From Oscillospiraceae bacterium (lineage in GTDB: Bacteria > Bacillota > Clostridia > Oscillospirales > Ruminococcaceae), in NCBI GenBank assembly GCA_022508885.1, contig JAFLUG010000005.1:1-60046 (forward strand): DNA of 60,046 nucleotides. The letters are read 5' to 3'. A model generated the notes under the pieces. That model ran no database searches. It saw only the letters and a list, made by a program, of their open reading frames with translations, and was not told the DNA's origin. This document shows, piece after piece, positions 1 to 8,652 of this stretch (position 1 is its first letter; every line of letters starts with the position of its first letter). A program made the translations under genes and the position numbers.

Positions 1-20
1 AAAAGTTTTGGGAAAGGGTC

Positions 21-54
21 AAGGGAAAACCCTTTTTCAAAAGGGTTTTCCCTT
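21..54. terminator. Perfect stem-loop downstream of the TraB-like gene
   Basis: Arms at 21-36 and 39-54 are perfectly complementary (16 bp) around a 2-nt centre. They lie just beyond the stop of the minus-strand lipoprotein gene. On the plus strand a T-rich run follows (56-66). The design suits a bidirectional terminator and resembles the A/T-G/C blocky hairpins at 7211-7244 and 60011-60044. Confidence 0.6.
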
Positions 55-62
55 GTTTTTAT

Positions 63-956
63 TTATTCAAGAAAATCAAGAATATCCGGCGCCGCGACTA
101 AATGCATCGCCCCCACCGCAACAAAAACCTTTTTTCCCTCCGACAGCCATTCGGATATCCGCTCAGCCATCTTACGCTGACGGTCTGTGTACATCGCGGC
201 GTAATAATCGTCAAAATCTTCGCTCAGCTCATCTGGTATCTCGCTGCCCTCAAGCATTGCCTCAAGCGCAGAAATATCGCCCTCGCTCCATGCCCGATAC
301 AGCTCTCTCATCGCCGAAAGCTGTTCTTCATACGGCGTGTTTACCGAGTCCAGAAGCGCGAAAGCCTGAAGCGCCTCGCTTTCCTCCGAGTTCATTTTAT
401 ACTGCTCATATACGCTTTCAAACTCGAATATCTCCTTGCCGTTTTCCATCGCGTATCTGATAACGGCACGGTCAGTCCCGTTTTCGGAATAATATCCGCA
501 GTCAAAAGCTATCTTGTTTGAAAGCTGAGCGCTCCATAAAGCGGGAATATACCTGTTATAAGACGCGATATAAATTCCTTTTTCAGAGAAAAATCTTTTT
601 ATCGCTTCATAGTCGGAACCGAGGATATCCGCCGTTGTGCCTGATTTGCATTCAAGCAGCTTCATCGCCTCGTTAAGTTTCGCGGTGTTTTTGTCAAGCG
701 CGATAAGGTCGACCTCCACCGCCACTATCGAGCACTCGTCGATAGCCCTGTAGATCTCTTCGGGATATTCGACTCCGTTTTCCGCAACGTGCATTGTTCC
801 AAGCAGATAAACAACGCCGCCCGTGCTTTCGTCGCTTATGGTGAAAAACGGCGGATCTACGGGCTTTACCCCGTGTTTATCCTCAAAATACTCACAGCCT
901 CCGAGCAAAAGGGAAAACAGTAAAAGAGCCGCAAAAATAAACGTTTTTTTCTTCAT
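63..956 (-). CDS. TraB/GumN family lipoprotein
   Basis: A 297-residue protein with a lipoprotein signal peptide: a lysine-rich start, a hydrophobic stretch, and lipobox LLGGC with Cys21. It is therefore probably anchored on the outer face of the membrane. The TraB/GumN fold is indicated by the N-terminal motif LLGTMH (residues 51-56) and the C-terminal motif VGAMH (281-285), the paired conserved segments of this family. Members are thought to be metal-dependent peptidase-like proteins, but the substrate is unknown. The ATG overlaps the stop of the upstream phosphodiesterase gene as ATGA, so the two are translationally coupled. It is the last gene of the thiN operon and ends before the hairpin at 21-54. 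The family call is good; the function is unknown. Confidence 0.85.
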   Translation of the reverse strand: MKKKTFIFAALLLFSLLLGGCEYFEDKHGVKPVDPPFFTISDESTGGVVYLLGTMHVAENGVEYPEEIYRAIDECSIVAVEVDLIALDKNTAKLNEAMKLLECKSGTTADILGSDYEAIKRFFSEKGIYIASYNRYIPALWSAQLSNKIAFDCGYYSENGTDRAVIRYAMENGKEIFEFESVYEQYKMNSEESEALQAFALLDSVNTPYEEQLSAMRELYRAWSEGDISALEAMLEGSEIPDELSEDFDDYYAAMYTDRQRKMAERISEWLSEGKKVFVAVGAMHLVAAPDILDFLE

Positions 957-1498
957 GTTATCTCAAATTTTTTAAAAGTTTCGCCCTCAAAATCCTTCCA
1001 CAGAAAACAACCGCCTTCAAGCGTCATATAGCCGTTTGCGCTGCCGTTTTTCGGTATTGAGACAGAACCCGGGTTCATATAAACATAGTTTTCGTGAATA
1101 TTGCAGGCCGGAATGTGCGTGTGTCCGCAAAGCAGAACATCACCCTTTTTCAAAGGCGGCAGGTTTTCCTCGCCCCACTTATGTCCGTGCGTCGCGAAAA
1201 TTTCCGCGCCCTCTGCGCTTATAAGTGCGTATTCTGCCAAAACAGGGAACTCCAATACCATCTGGTCGACCTCCGCCTCGCAGTTTCCGCGAACGCACAG
1301 AATTTCATCTTTGTGCGGGTTAAGCATTTCAATTACTTTTTTCGGCGCGTAGTCTTTCGGCAGATCGTTGCGCGGCCCGTGATAAAGCAAGTCTCCGAGC
1401 AGAATAAGGCGCTCGGCTTTTTCATTTTCAAACGCCCCGAGCATTTTCTCACACCAGAACGCCGAGCCGTGTATATCCGACGCGATCATCAGTTTCAT
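953..1498 (-). CDS. YfcE/MJ0936-type metallophosphoesterase
   Basis: About 181 residues, a calcineurin-like phosphodiesterase of the small YfcE class. Metal-binding motifs appear in the usual order: SDIHG near the N-terminus, LGDLLYHGPRND, RGNCE, THGH and CGHTHIP, followed by the family signature NPGS. Proteins of this class hydrolyse simple phosphodiesters with Mn2+ or similar metals in the cytoplasm; the physiological substrate is not known. The ATG at 1498 is chosen because GAGGTG lies just upstream. A TTG at 1510 would add four residues and overlap thiN. It sits 8 bp after thiN and overlaps the TraB-like gene by ATGA. Confidence 0.9.
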   Translation of the reverse strand: MKLMIASDIHGSAFWCEKMLGAFENEKAERLILLGDLLYHGPRNDLPKDYAPKKVIEMLNPHKDEILCVRGNCEAEVDQMVLEFPVLAEYALISAEGAEIFATHGHKWGEENLPPLKKGDVLLCGHTHIPACNIHENYVYMNPGSVSIPKNGSANGYMTLEGGCFLWKDFEGETFKKFEIT

Positions 1499-1506
1499 AA
1501 GACACC

Positions 1507-2115
1507 TCAATTATATTCTTCAACTACTACCGCGCAGCCTTTAACGGTTATTTCGGCAAAGTCCTCAACGATTTCATTGCTTACGCCAAGTGGGAAATCA
1601 TTTGTGAAAACGCGGTTTTCGACCGCGTATTTTACTCCTCGCTCGGTAATCTCAGCTTTTCTGTCATACGCGAAAACAGAAAGATACCCGTCAAAACGCG
1701 GAATTGTTACTGTTTCATCTAAAATCAACTCAACACGCTCGTGCTCACCGAAAAGCTCGGCTGAAATCCCGCGTTTTTTAAGTCCGTAAAGCATCTGGAT
1801 ATTTGCCAGCGTATGCCCGAGCCGTCCGCCCGCCGCGCACAAGAACCTCAGCCGAGAATATCCGCGTTCAACCGCGATATTCGCCGCCAAAAGCGCGTCT
1901 GTCTCGTCCTTTTCGGGAAGCGCTCTTATGCATTCCGTTCCGCTCGGAACAGGACTTTTCGCGCTGTCGAAATCCCCGACGCAGATATCGGGAGTAATTC
2001 CCGCGCCGAGCGCGTAGTCAAGCCCCCCGTCCGCGCAGATGACAAAGCCTTCAATAAGCTTTTTGTCAAACAAAGAACAGGGCGCCCCGCAGACGATAGT
2101 ACAATCAACGGTCAT
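1507..2115 (-). CDS. thiN: Thiamine diphosphokinase
   Basis: 202 residues. It transfers a pyrophosphoryl group from ATP to thiamine to form thiamine diphosphate, a cytoplasmic salvage step. Family motifs are clear: CADGGLDYAL with PDICVGDFDS (catalytic-domain Asp-rich loop), KDETDALLA (substrate-binding acidic motif), and GGRLGHTLANIQ. The C-terminal beta-rich thiamine-binding half follows. The ATG has a strong GAGGTGAG site upstream. It is the first gene of a three-gene minus-strand operon driven by the consensus promoter at 2144-2172. No TPP riboswitch was seen in the very short leader. Confidence 0.93.
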   Translation of the reverse strand: MTVDCTIVCGAPCSLFDKKLIEGFVICADGGLDYALGAGITPDICVGDFDSAKSPVPSGTECIRALPEKDETDALLAANIAVERGYSRLRFLCAAGGRLGHTLANIQMLYGLKKRGISAELFGEHERVELILDETVTIPRFDGYLSVFAYDRKAEITERGVKYAVENRVFTNDFPLGVSNEIVEDFAEITVKGCAVVVEEYN

Positions 2116-2143
2116 TTTCTCACCTCTTTGTTGTCACAGAATA

Positions 2144-2172
2144 ATTATAGCACAACAAGTCCGTAATGTCAA
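2144..2172 (-). promoter_or_regulatory. Sigma-A promoter of the thiN operon
   Basis: Read on the minus strand: -35 TTGACA (2167-2172), 17-bp spacer, -10 TATAAT (2144-2149). Both boxes match the consensus perfectly. The leader to the thiN ATG is only about 25 nt. Confidence 0.85.
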
Positions 2173-2204
2173 TAATACTAATTTTACTGTTTACTGTCAG
2201 CTGA

Positions 2205-2232
2205 AAAAAGAGGGCTGTCTTACAGACAGCCC
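2205..2232 (-). terminator. Intrinsic terminator of glnN
   Basis: GGGCTGTC (2212-2219) pairs with GACAGCCC (2225-2232). On the minus strand the hairpin is followed by a T-rich run (2203-2211). A second hairpin with 9-bp arms (2260-2268/2274-2282, loop GAAAA) lies between it and the glnN stop. Confidence 0.88.
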
Positions 2233-2291
2233 GAATTAAAAGGGAGCGGGATTATTATTCAGATTACAGAAAATGTAATCTGCAATCTGCT

Positions 2292-4382
2292 TTAAACGTT
2301 GAACAACAGCTCGTCGTATGTCGGATAAGGCCAGTATTCTTCGCCGACGATCGTTTCAAGCTCGTCTGCTACGGCTCTCAGCGACTGCATTGTGCTGAAG
2401 ACCTCGTCGTGATAGCAGCGCGCCTTTTCAGCCTCGCCCTCAATTGCCTGAGCCTTTACAATAGCGTCGGAAAGCTCGGCTGCCTTGTCGGAAAGTGAGA
2501 TCGTAAGCTCGTTTACCTTCTTTGCAAGAGCGGACTCGACAGTCGGCTCAATTCCTGCCGACTTTTTGCTTACGGCGATATCGCATACGTCCTTCGCAAA
2601 CTTCATGACCGCGGGCAATATCTCGGTCTTTACCATATCCGCGGCGGTAAGCGCCTCGATGTTTATTACCTTAGAGTAGTTTTCAAAGAGTATCTCCTGT
2701 CTTGAGTGCAGCTCTATCTCACTGTAAACCTTGAACTTCTTGAACAGCGCGACATTCTTCGCTTCCGTAATGCATGAAAGAGCGTCAACTGTAGACTTGA
2801 GATTGGGCAGACCGCGCTTTTCGGCTTCTGCCTGCCATTCCGCGCCGTATCCGTTACCGTTGAAAATAACCCTCTTGTGCTCGCTTATCGTTTTTACAAG
2901 CAGGTCGTGGAGCGCCTCGTTAAAGCTCTGCGCACCCTCGAGCGCGTCCGCGAATTCTGTCAGCGAGTTTGCAACTATTGTATTGAGAATCGTATTAGGA
3001 CCCGCGATGTTTAGGTTAGAACCAACCATTCTGAACTCAAACTTATTTCCGGTAAACGCAAACGGCGAGGTCCTGTTTCTGTCCGTGCTGTCCTTCGGGA
3101 AGTCCGGAAGGGAGGAAACGCCCACATTGAACATCTGCTTGCCGTTAGAGGTGTATTCCTTGCCCTCTACAAGCGCGTCTACAACTCCCTGAAGCTCTTC
3201 TCCGAGGAATATCGAGATGATAGCGGGAGGCGCCTCGTTAGCACCCAGACGGTGGTCGTTTCCGGGAGAAGCGACCGACATTCTAAGAAGGTCGGAGTAT
3301 TCGTCAACCGCCTTGATTATAGCCGCAAGGAAGGTAAGGAACTGCGCGTTTTCCATCGGCGAATTTCCCGGGTCGAGAAGATTCTGTCCGTCGTCTGTGG
3401 ACAGGCTCCAGTTGTCGTGCTTTCCCGAGCCGTTTATGCCCGCAAAGGGCTTTTCATGAAGCAGACAGACAAGCCCGTGCTCGAGCGCTACCTTTTTCAT
3501 AAGCTCCATTGTAAGCTGGTTCTGGTCTGTCGCGAGATTTGCGGGAGCAAAGATAGGCGCGTTTTCGTGCTGTGCGGGAGCAACCTCGTTGTGCTTTGTT
3601 TTCGAGGTGATCCCAAGCTTCCAAAGACGCTCGTCGAGATCCTTCATATATTCCGCGATCCTGTCCTTGATAACTCCGAAATAGTGATCCTCAAGCTCCT
3701 GACCCTTGGGCGCGGGAGCGCCGAAGAGCGTTCTTCCCGTGAAAATAAGGTCCTTGCGCTTGTCGTAGTTCTTCTTATCAACAAGGAAGTATTCCTGCTC
3801 GGCGCCTACCGTCGCCACAACGCGCTTGGTAGTCGTATTTCCGAACAGCTTTAAAACTCTCAGCGCCGCGTCGGACACAGCGTCCATCGAGCGCAGAAGA
3901 GGCGTTTTCTTGTCAAGAGCTTCTCCCGAGTACGAATAAAACGCCGTGGGAATATAAAGCGAGCCGCCCTTTACAAACGCGTAAGAGGTAGGATCCCACG
4001 CGGTATATCCGCGCGCCTCAAATGTAGCTCTCAGTCCTCCCGAGGGGAAGCTCGACGCGTCGGGCTCGCCCTTTATAAGCTCCTTTCCCGAAAACTCCAT
4101 TATCACCGAGCCGTCGTTTGTAGGAGAGATAAAGCTGTCGTGCTTTTCGGCGGTGATTCCCGTCATCGGCTGAAACCAGTGAGTGTAGTGCGTTGCTCCT
4201 TTTTCGATCGCCCAGTCCTTCATGGCGTTTGCCACAATGTCCGCAATAGAGCTGTCAAGCTCCTTTCCCTCGGCAATCGTTTTCTTCAGCGTCTTGAAAA
4301 CATTTTTCGGCAAGCGCTGTCTCATTGTTTCCTCGTTGAACACGTCGATGCCGAACTGCTCAACAACATTGAAGTTTTCCAT
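2292..4382 (-). CDS. glnN: Type III glutamine synthetase
   Basis: 696 residues, the usual length of GSIII (about 700), much longer than GSI. It makes glutamine from glutamate, ammonium and ATP. The N-terminal region with [17 protein letters not shown] and the central segments [35 protein letters not shown] and [15 protein letters not shown] are diagnostic for GSIII and contain the catalytic Glu/His/Arg residues. A helical C-terminal extension follows. GSIII is typical of Bacteroidetes and of ruminal or gut Clostridia. It is monocistronic, with promoter 4489-4517, an attenuator-like leader (4424-4474) and a terminator at 2205-2232. The ATG follows an AGGAGG-type site. Confidence 0.97.
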   Translation of the reverse strand: MENFNVVEQFGIDVFNEETMRQRLPKNVFKTLKKTIAEGKELDSSIADIVANAMKDWAIEKGATHYTHWFQPMTGITAEKHDSFISPTNDGSVIMEFSGKELIKGEPDASSFPSGGLRATFEARGYTAWDPTSYAFVKGGSLYIPTAFYSYSGEALDKKTPLLRSMDAVSDAALRVLKLFGNTTTKRVVATVGAEQEYFLVDKKNYDKRKDLIFTGRTLFGAPAPKGQELEDHYFGVIKDRIAEYMKDLDERLWKLGITSKTKHNEVAPAQHENAPIFAPANLATDQNQLTMELMKKVALEHGLVCLLHEKPFAGINGSGKHDNWSLSTDDGQNLLDPGNSPMENAQFLTFLAAIIKAVDEYSDLLRMSVASPGNDHRLGANEAPPAIISIFLGEELQGVVDALVEGKEYTSNGKQMFNVGVSSLPDFPKDSTDRNRTSPFAFTGNKFEFRMVGSNLNIAGPNTILNTIVANSLTEFADALEGAQSFNEALHDLLVKTISEHKRVIFNGNGYGAEWQAEAEKRGLPNLKSTVDALSCITEAKNVALFKKFKVYSEIELHSRQEILFENYSKVINIEALTAADMVKTEILPAVMKFAKDVCDIAVSKKSAGIEPTVESALAKKVNELTISLSDKAAELSDAIVKAQAIEGEAEKARCYHDEVFSTMQSLRAVADELETIVGEEYWPYPTYDELLFNV

Positions 4383-4423
4383 AGTCCCGTTCCTCCTGAA
4401 TACTGAATATAGAATTACTAAAC

Positions 4424-4474
4424 AAAAAACGGCGCCAAGACACGGTTATCCCGCCCTCGAAACGCCGTCGTTTC
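4424..4474 (-). promoter_or_regulatory. Terminator/anti-terminator-like leader of glnN
   Basis: Between the glnN promoter and its ribosome site, the minus-strand RNA can form ACGGCG...CGCCGT (plus 4463-4468 with 4429-4434). Two inner helices (CGAG/CTTG and CGG/CCG) support it, and it runs directly into a T run (plus 4424-4429 are A), as an intrinsic terminator would. An alternative hairpin GAAACG-ACGG-CGTTTC (4459-4474) places the terminator's 5' arm in its loop, so the two cannot coexist. This suggests regulated attenuation; the ligand or protein is unknown. Confidence 0.7.
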
Positions 4475-4488
4475 TTTGTTACGTTCAT

Positions 4489-4517
4489 ATTATACACTAT
4501 TTTCTTGCATTTGTCTA
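4489..4517 (-). promoter_or_regulatory. Sigma-A promoter of glnN
   Basis: Minus strand: -35 TAGACA (4512-4517), 17-bp spacer, -10 TATAAT (4489-4494). The expected start near 4482 gives a leader of about 100 nt that contains the terminator-like element. Confidence 0.82.
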
Positions 4518-4769
4518 TCGGGATTTCAAACAAATAATACTAACTTAAAAACTTTTTGTTGTCGCTTTTATACAAAAACCATGCAGGCAAGCCTTTTCAA
4601 AAATTCTAAAATGGGCGTTAAATCCCCTGAACCAGCGTTATTTTGCAAGAAAATCAATTTCAGCTTTCATATTTGCCGGCGAATTTTGAAAAATAGGGAT
4701 GCTAATAAATTAAAGCCGGCTTGGTTTTCACTAAATTATTCCTAAAACATATAGTGTAGAAAATGTGAA
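4518..4769. other. Divergent glnN-feoA intergenic region, feoA side
   Basis: AT-rich non-coding DNA; together with the glnN leader it makes a 387-bp gap. Two GCCGGC-centred palindromes are visible (around 4670-4681 and 4713-4722). A possible feoA promoter reads TTCACT (4727-4732), 17 bp, TATAGT (4750-4755). I found no clear Fur box or gene. Confidence 0.4.
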
Positions 4770-5024
4770 ATGGGTGATTTTGTGTTGGATTTTCCGCTTT
4801 GCTGCCTTGGTGTGGGAAAAAGCGCCGTTGTAAAAAGCCTCTCGGCTCACGGCGCGCTCAGACGGCGGCTTTCTGATATAGGAGTAGTAGAGGGCGCGAC
4901 GGTAAAATGCGTCGGCAGAAGCCCTTTGGGAGACCCCGCAGCGTACTTGGTGCGCGGTGCGGTCATTGCGATCCGCGACTGCGACAGCAGAAGCGTTACG
5001 GTAGAAGTATGTTCTGTATTATGA
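4770..5024 (+). CDS. feoA: Ferrous iron transport protein A
   Basis: 84 residues, a typical FeoA length. It forms an SH3-like beta barrel that works with FeoB in cytoplasmic membrane Fe2+ uptake. Supporting segments are the opening PLCCLGVGKSAVV, the conserved LRRRLSDIGVVEGATV (the FeoA L..LG(I/V).G..(V/I) pattern) and the closing beta strands AAYLVRGAVIAIRD. The ATG at 4770 has no convincing Shine-Dalgarno site and would lie only about 8 nt from the start predicted for the promoter at 4727-4755. A GTG at 4782 is an alternative. feoB follows after 34 bp, so the two form an operon. Confidence 0.88.
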   Translation: MGDFVLDFPLCCLGVGKSAVVKSLSAHGALRRRLSDIGVVEGATVKCVGRSPLGDPAAYLVRGAVIAIRDCDSRSVTVEVCSVL

Positions 5025-5058
5025 TACTGAACATGCTGTATGGAGGATACAGATGTAG

Positions 5059-7161
5059 ATGAATAATAATTCTTTTGATAAAACCATTGCCCTTGCGGGA
5101 AACCCGAATGTCGGCAAAAGCACGGTTTTTAACGCTCTGACGGGGCTTCACCAGCACACCGGAAACTGGGCGGGAAAAACCGTAGAGACCGCGAGCGGCT
5201 TTTTCAAGACCAAAGCATTTTCATATCGCTTGGTTGATATTCCGGGTACATATTCGCTTATAGCACATTCGGCCGAAGAAGAAGCCGCACGCGATTATAT
5301 CTGCTTTGGAAAAGCGGACGCGGCGGTTGTGGTCTGCGACGCTACCTGCCTCGAGCGCGGACTTAACCTTGTGCTTCAGGTAATGGAGATCTGCCCGAAA
5401 ACTCTGGTTTGCGTAAATATGCTCGACGAGGCAAAGCGCGCGGGAATAAAAATAGACCTGAAGCTCCTCGAAAAAGAGCTTGGCGTACCTGTCGCGGGAA
5501 TTACCGCGCATAAAAAGCGCACGCTTAAAATTCTCACTGACAGACTTGACGAGCTTTGCTTTTCCGAAGCTCCTAAACATCCAAGAAAGCTAAAGTACAT
5601 AAAGCCTCTTGAAGCCGCGGTCCGGATAACCGCGAAAGTCATAGAGCACGAGCTTTCTCTTGAGCTTCCCGAAATAGGCATTCCCGCGGAATGGGCAGCT
5701 TTAAGGCTAATAGACGGCACGATGATAAACGAAATAAGCGAGCGCTGTAAAAGATCGGGCAGGAACATTCTCGAAAACTCGGCGATCTCCGAAGCTCTGG
5801 CACAGTCAAAAAAACTGCTTTCGGACAATGGGATAACCGAGGATATTTTGCAGGATAAGATCGTCGGATGTATTTATGAAAACGCCGAGGAGATATGTAA
5901 AAAGACGGTAACAATGCCGCCGCGCGAAGCATCTAAGGCAGACAGGATCCTTACAAGCCGGGCGTTTGGCTTTCCGATAATGATATTGATGTTGCTTGTG
6001 GTTTTCTGGATAACCATTATCGGCGCGAACTACCCGTCGGAATATCTGGGGATAGCGCTGTTCTGGCTCGGAGACAGGATAGGCGAGCTGTTTGAAATGA
6101 TAAACGCTCCCGATTGGCTATCGGGTATAATCGTAGACGGCGCGTATCGGGTGCTTGCGTGGGTGGTTTCGGTAATGCTGCCCCCTATGGCGATCTTCTT
6201 TCCGCTGTTTACACTGCTTGAGGACTTAGGATATCTTCCGAGGGTCGCGTACAATCTCGACAAGCCGTTTCATAAGTGCAGCGCGTGCGGAAAACAGGCG
6301 CTTTGTATGTGCATGGGCTTTGGCTGTAACGCCGCGGGAGTAACGGGCGCAAGAATAATCGACAGCCGCCGCGAACGTCTTATCGCGATACTCACAAATT
6401 CTCTCGTCCCGTGCAACGGCCGTTTCCCGATGATATTAGCGCTTATCTCGGCGTTCTTTGTAAGCGGCGCAAAGGGCAGCGGTATTCTTGAAAGCCTGCT
6501 GTCGGCGGTCATTTTTACCGCTGTTATCGTGCTGGGGATAATGATGACGTTTCTGACTTCAAAAATACTCGCAAAGACGCTGCTTAAAGGAGAACCGTCG
6601 TCGTTTACGCTTGAGCTCCCGCCGTTCCGCAAGCCTCAGATAGGGAAAATTCTTATTCGCTCCTGCCTTGACAGAACGGTTTTCGTGCTTGGAAGAGCGG
6701 TGGCGGTCGCGGCTCCAGCGGGCGCGGTGATATGGCTTTTGGCTAACATAAGCGTTTTCGGAAACACCTTGCTTTCGTACATCACCGGCTTTTTTGAGCC
6801 GTTCGGTCAGCTTATCGGAATGGACGGCGCTATCATAACGGCATTCTTGCTCGGTATTCCCGCAAACGAGATAGTCATTCCGCTTATAGTAATGATCTAC
6901 GAGCAGAGCGGCGTAATTGCCGAAATTTCCACCGAACAGCTTTATGAGCTGTTCACGCAAAACGGCTGGACGGTAATAACGGCGATATGCGTTATTATTT
7001 TTACACTTTTTCATTTCCCGTGCTCGACAACGCTTCTTACGATAAAAAAAGAAGCGGGAGGCTGGAAATGGGCGGCGCTCGCGTTTTTTATCCCCCTGAT
7101 AATAGGCGTCGCTTTTTGTCTGGTCATCAATTTGTTTTCGATGATGTTTACAATGGCATAA
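5059..7161 (+). CDS. feoB: Ferrous iron transporter B
   Basis: 700 residues. The N-terminal G domain has GNPNVGKST (G1), VDIPGTYSL (G3) and NMLDEAKRAG (G4). A GDI-like helical linker follows, then the membrane domain with two Gate motifs and the conserved segment CSACGKQALCMCMGFGCNAAG (quoted in part: CMCMGFGCNAAG) that carries the cysteines of the translocation path. The C-terminal half has many hydrophobic helices, ending with HFPCSTTLLTIKKE. It imports Fe2+ in a GTP-dependent way under anaerobic conditions. It follows feoA directly, and hairpins at 7211-7244 and 7306-7332 follow. Confidence 0.96.
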   Translation: MNNNSFDKTIALAGNPNVGKSTVFNALTGLHQHTGNWAGKTVETASGFFKTKAFSYRLVDIPGTYSLIAHSAEEEAARDYICFGKADAAVVVCDATCLERGLNLVLQVMEICPKTLVCVNMLDEAKRAGIKIDLKLLEKELGVPVAGITAHKKRTLKILTDRLDELCFSEAPKHPRKLKYIKPLEAAVRITAKVIEHELSLELPEIGIPAEWAALRLIDGTMINEISERCKRSGRNILENSAISEALAQSKKLLSDNGITEDILQDKIVGCIYENAEEICKKTVTMPPREASKADRILTSRAFGFPIMILMLLVVFWITIIGANYPSEYLGIALFWLGDRIGELFEMINAPDWLSGIIVDGAYRVLAWVVSVMLPPMAIFFPLFTLLEDLGYLPRVAYNLDKPFHKCSACGKQALCMCMGFGCNAAGVTGARIIDSRRERLIAILTNSLVPCNGRFPMILALISAFFVSGAKGSGILESLLSAVIFTAVIVLGIMMTFLTSKILAKTLLKGEPSSFTLELPPFRKPQIGKILIRSCLDRTVFVLGRAVAVAAPAGAVIWLLANISVFGNTLLSYITGFFEPFGQLIGMDGAIITAFLLGIPANEIVIPLIVMIYEQSGVIAEISTEQLYELFTQNGWTVITAICVIIFTLFHFPCSTTLLTIKKEAGGWKWAALAFFIPLIIGVAFCLVINLFSMMFTMA

Positions 7162-7183
7162 CGGGATAAGTTATAAGGAAGCA

Positions 7184-7244
7184 TACAAAAAGTCTTTGAA
7201 AAAGGGGTTTGGGGAAAAAACTTTCTACAGAAAGTTTTTTCCCC
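7184..7244. repeat. Dispersed intergenic repeat, copy 1 (hairpin)
   Basis: An 18-bp conserved block (7184-7201) is followed by a perfect 15-bp stem, 7211-7225 with 7230-7244, around the loop TACA. The same block and the same TACA-loop hairpin recur at 24155-24232. Both copies lie right after the stop of a plus-strand gene in a convergent gap. It probably terminates feoAB transcription, though no T-run follows. Confidence 0.7.
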
Positions 7245-7305
7245 AAAAATAATAAGTAGCTGAACACATTTTGACAGTATGAAATCAGGTGTTTTATACG
7301 TTTTT

Positions 7306-7336
7306 AGCTCTCCGAAGGCGTTTCGGGGAGCTGTTT
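7306..7336 (+). terminator. Hairpin in the feoB/XRE convergent gap
   Basis: An 11-bp stem with one G-T pair, 7306-7316 with 7322-7332, is followed on the plus strand by TTTT. This is a weak rho-independent terminator candidate for feoAB or read-through from it. Confidence 0.45.
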
Positions 7337-7346
7337 TGCGATAAAC

Positions 7347-7784
7347 CTATTTCCAATGATTAAGCGTCGGAAGCATCTCGCTTAAGTAAGCCCTCATCTT
7401 TTCGGGTGGGAATTGGTCGTTCGACATATGTCCCACGAGAAAATCGGTCAGTTCATCAAGACTTGTATAAACGAATTTCCCGTCTGTGTAGCACCATTTG
7501 CAGTACTCCTCGTTATATGTACCGTCGGGTTCCTTGCTGATCGAGGAATCTTCAAGCGGCATTCCGCAGCACTGACATATCAGCTTTCTCGGAGAACCGA
7601 GCAGCGTATTGATAGAAACGTCAAACAGCTTTGACAATAGCTTCAGTGTTTCGGTGTTCGGAACGGTTTCGCCCGTTTCCCAGCGCGACACAGCCTGTCT
7701 TGTTACAAATACCTTTTCAGCGAGCTGTTCCTGAGATAATCCGCTTTTTGTTCGGAGTTCAAGAATAACATCTTTAGTGTTCAT
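7347..7784 (-). CDS. XRE-family regulator with C-terminal zinc ribbon
   Basis: 145 residues in two parts. Residues 1-63 are a Cro/CI-type helix-turn-helix with the recognition segment LAEKVFVTRQAVSRWETG. Residues 67-100 carry a treble-cysteine zinc-ribbon-like module: CQCCGMPLED then YCKWCYTDGKF. The C-terminal helix region (LDELTDFLVGHM) is common in the putative zinc-ribbon family found in Firmicutes. It is probably a cytoplasmic DNA-binding regulator that senses metal or redox state through its cysteines; that is an inference. It has its own promoter at 7805-7833 and a GAGGTG ribosome site. Confidence 0.85.
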   Translation of the reverse strand: MNTKDVILELRTKSGLSQEQLAEKVFVTRQAVSRWETGETVPNTETLKLLSKLFDVSINTLLGSPRKLICQCCGMPLEDSSISKEPDGTYNEEYCKWCYTDGKFVYTSLDELTDFLVGHMSNDQFPPEKMRAYLSEMLPTLNHWK

Positions 7785-7804
7785 ATATTTATCACCTCAA
7801 TATT

Positions 7805-7833
7805 ATTATACCATTGCTGTTTGAAAAAGACAA
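7805..7833 (-). promoter_or_regulatory. Promoter of the XRE/zinc-ribbon gene
   Basis: Minus strand: TTGTCT (7828-7833), 17-bp spacer, TATAAT (7805-7810). It is close to the gene, with a short leader that contains GAGGTGATAA. Confidence 0.72.
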
Positions 7834-7870
7834 GCAACCCGCTGTTGCTGTATTGTAACATCATATTTTA

Positions 7871-8500
7871 TCAAGGATTGATATTTCCGCTGAGAGTAAG
7901 CCTGTTTGTAATTTCAAACGTCGGACCCTTCTGCCAGAGAAACGGCGTAAGCGATATCTCAAAGCCTTCTCCCGGCGCGCACATAAAGTCCGCCGGCTGT
8001 CCTTTGGGCAGCCCATAGCCGCACAGCAGATTTGTGATAACTCCCGCGTGAGTAATTACAGCGCCGTATTGCAGGTCGTTTTTCATCATATCGCTGAAAA
8101 CGCTGTCAAGTCCGTTTATACAGCGCAGCATAAAGTCGCCGTATTTCTCGCCGTTCGGCGGCGCGGAATCAACCCCGCCCTTCAGCCAGTCCTTGTATTC
8201 GCGAAGATCACGGAGCTGTTCGGCGGATTTGTTCTCAAAATCCCCGAAATTCATCTCAATAAGCTCGTCTATTATCATCAGTCTTTGCTCGGGATAAATT
8301 ATCTCCGCGGTCTCAAGACAGCGCGAAAGGGGAGAAGAGTACACCTTTTCAACTTCGGGGTAAAGCTCGTTCGCGCATAGCTCCTCTATCGTTTTCCTGC
8401 CCTCGGGACAAAGCGACAGGTCGGTTTGTCCTATATATTTGCCGTCAAGATTTCCCTGGGTTATCCCGTGGCGGATAAGATATAAATAGTAGTTTCTCAT
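7871..8500 (-). CDS. Histidine phosphatase family protein
   Basis: 209 residues of the phosphoglycerate mutase-like (branch 1) superfamily. The catalytic RHG motif is in LIRHGITQGN near the N-terminus. SSPLSRCLETAEII supplies the second phosphate-binding Arg, the acidic residue lies in EMNFGDFENK, and the second catalytic His is in VITHAGVI. It is a cytoplasmic phosphatase or mutase; related proteins include CobC-type alpha-ribazole phosphatases, but no cobalamin genes are nearby, so no substrate is assigned. A strong AGGAGGGC ribosome site precedes the ATG. Confidence 0.9.
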   Translation of the reverse strand: MRNYYLYLIRHGITQGNLDGKYIGQTDLSLCPEGRKTIEELCANELYPEVEKVYSSPLSRCLETAEIIYPEQRLMIIDELIEMNFGDFENKSAEQLRDLREYKDWLKGGVDSAPPNGEKYGDFMLRCINGLDSVFSDMMKNDLQYGAVITHAGVITNLLCGYGLPKGQPADFMCAPGEGFEISLTPFLWQKGPTFEITNRLTLSGNINP

Positions 8501-8574
8501 TTGTGCCCTCCTATATATCGTACAGTTAGGAATAATATCCTATGAAATTGTCGAAATTTTGGTAAATATGACGC

Positions 8575-8603
8575 TTTACAAATCGGAATAAATGTAATAT
8601 AAT
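8575..8603 (+). promoter_or_regulatory. Promoter of the 220-residue XRE gene
   Basis: TTTACA (8575-8580), 17-bp spacer, TATAAT (8598-8603), about 50 bp before the ATG at 8653. Confidence 0.78.
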
Positions 8604-8652
8604 ATACATTGCGATAAAACTATTATGTGTAATATTTGGAGTTTTAACGGTC

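Noticed and set aside
4424-4517. Known glutamine riboswitch in the glnN leader
   Set aside because: I did not recognise the conserved core of that class; only the terminator and an alternative hairpin can be supported.
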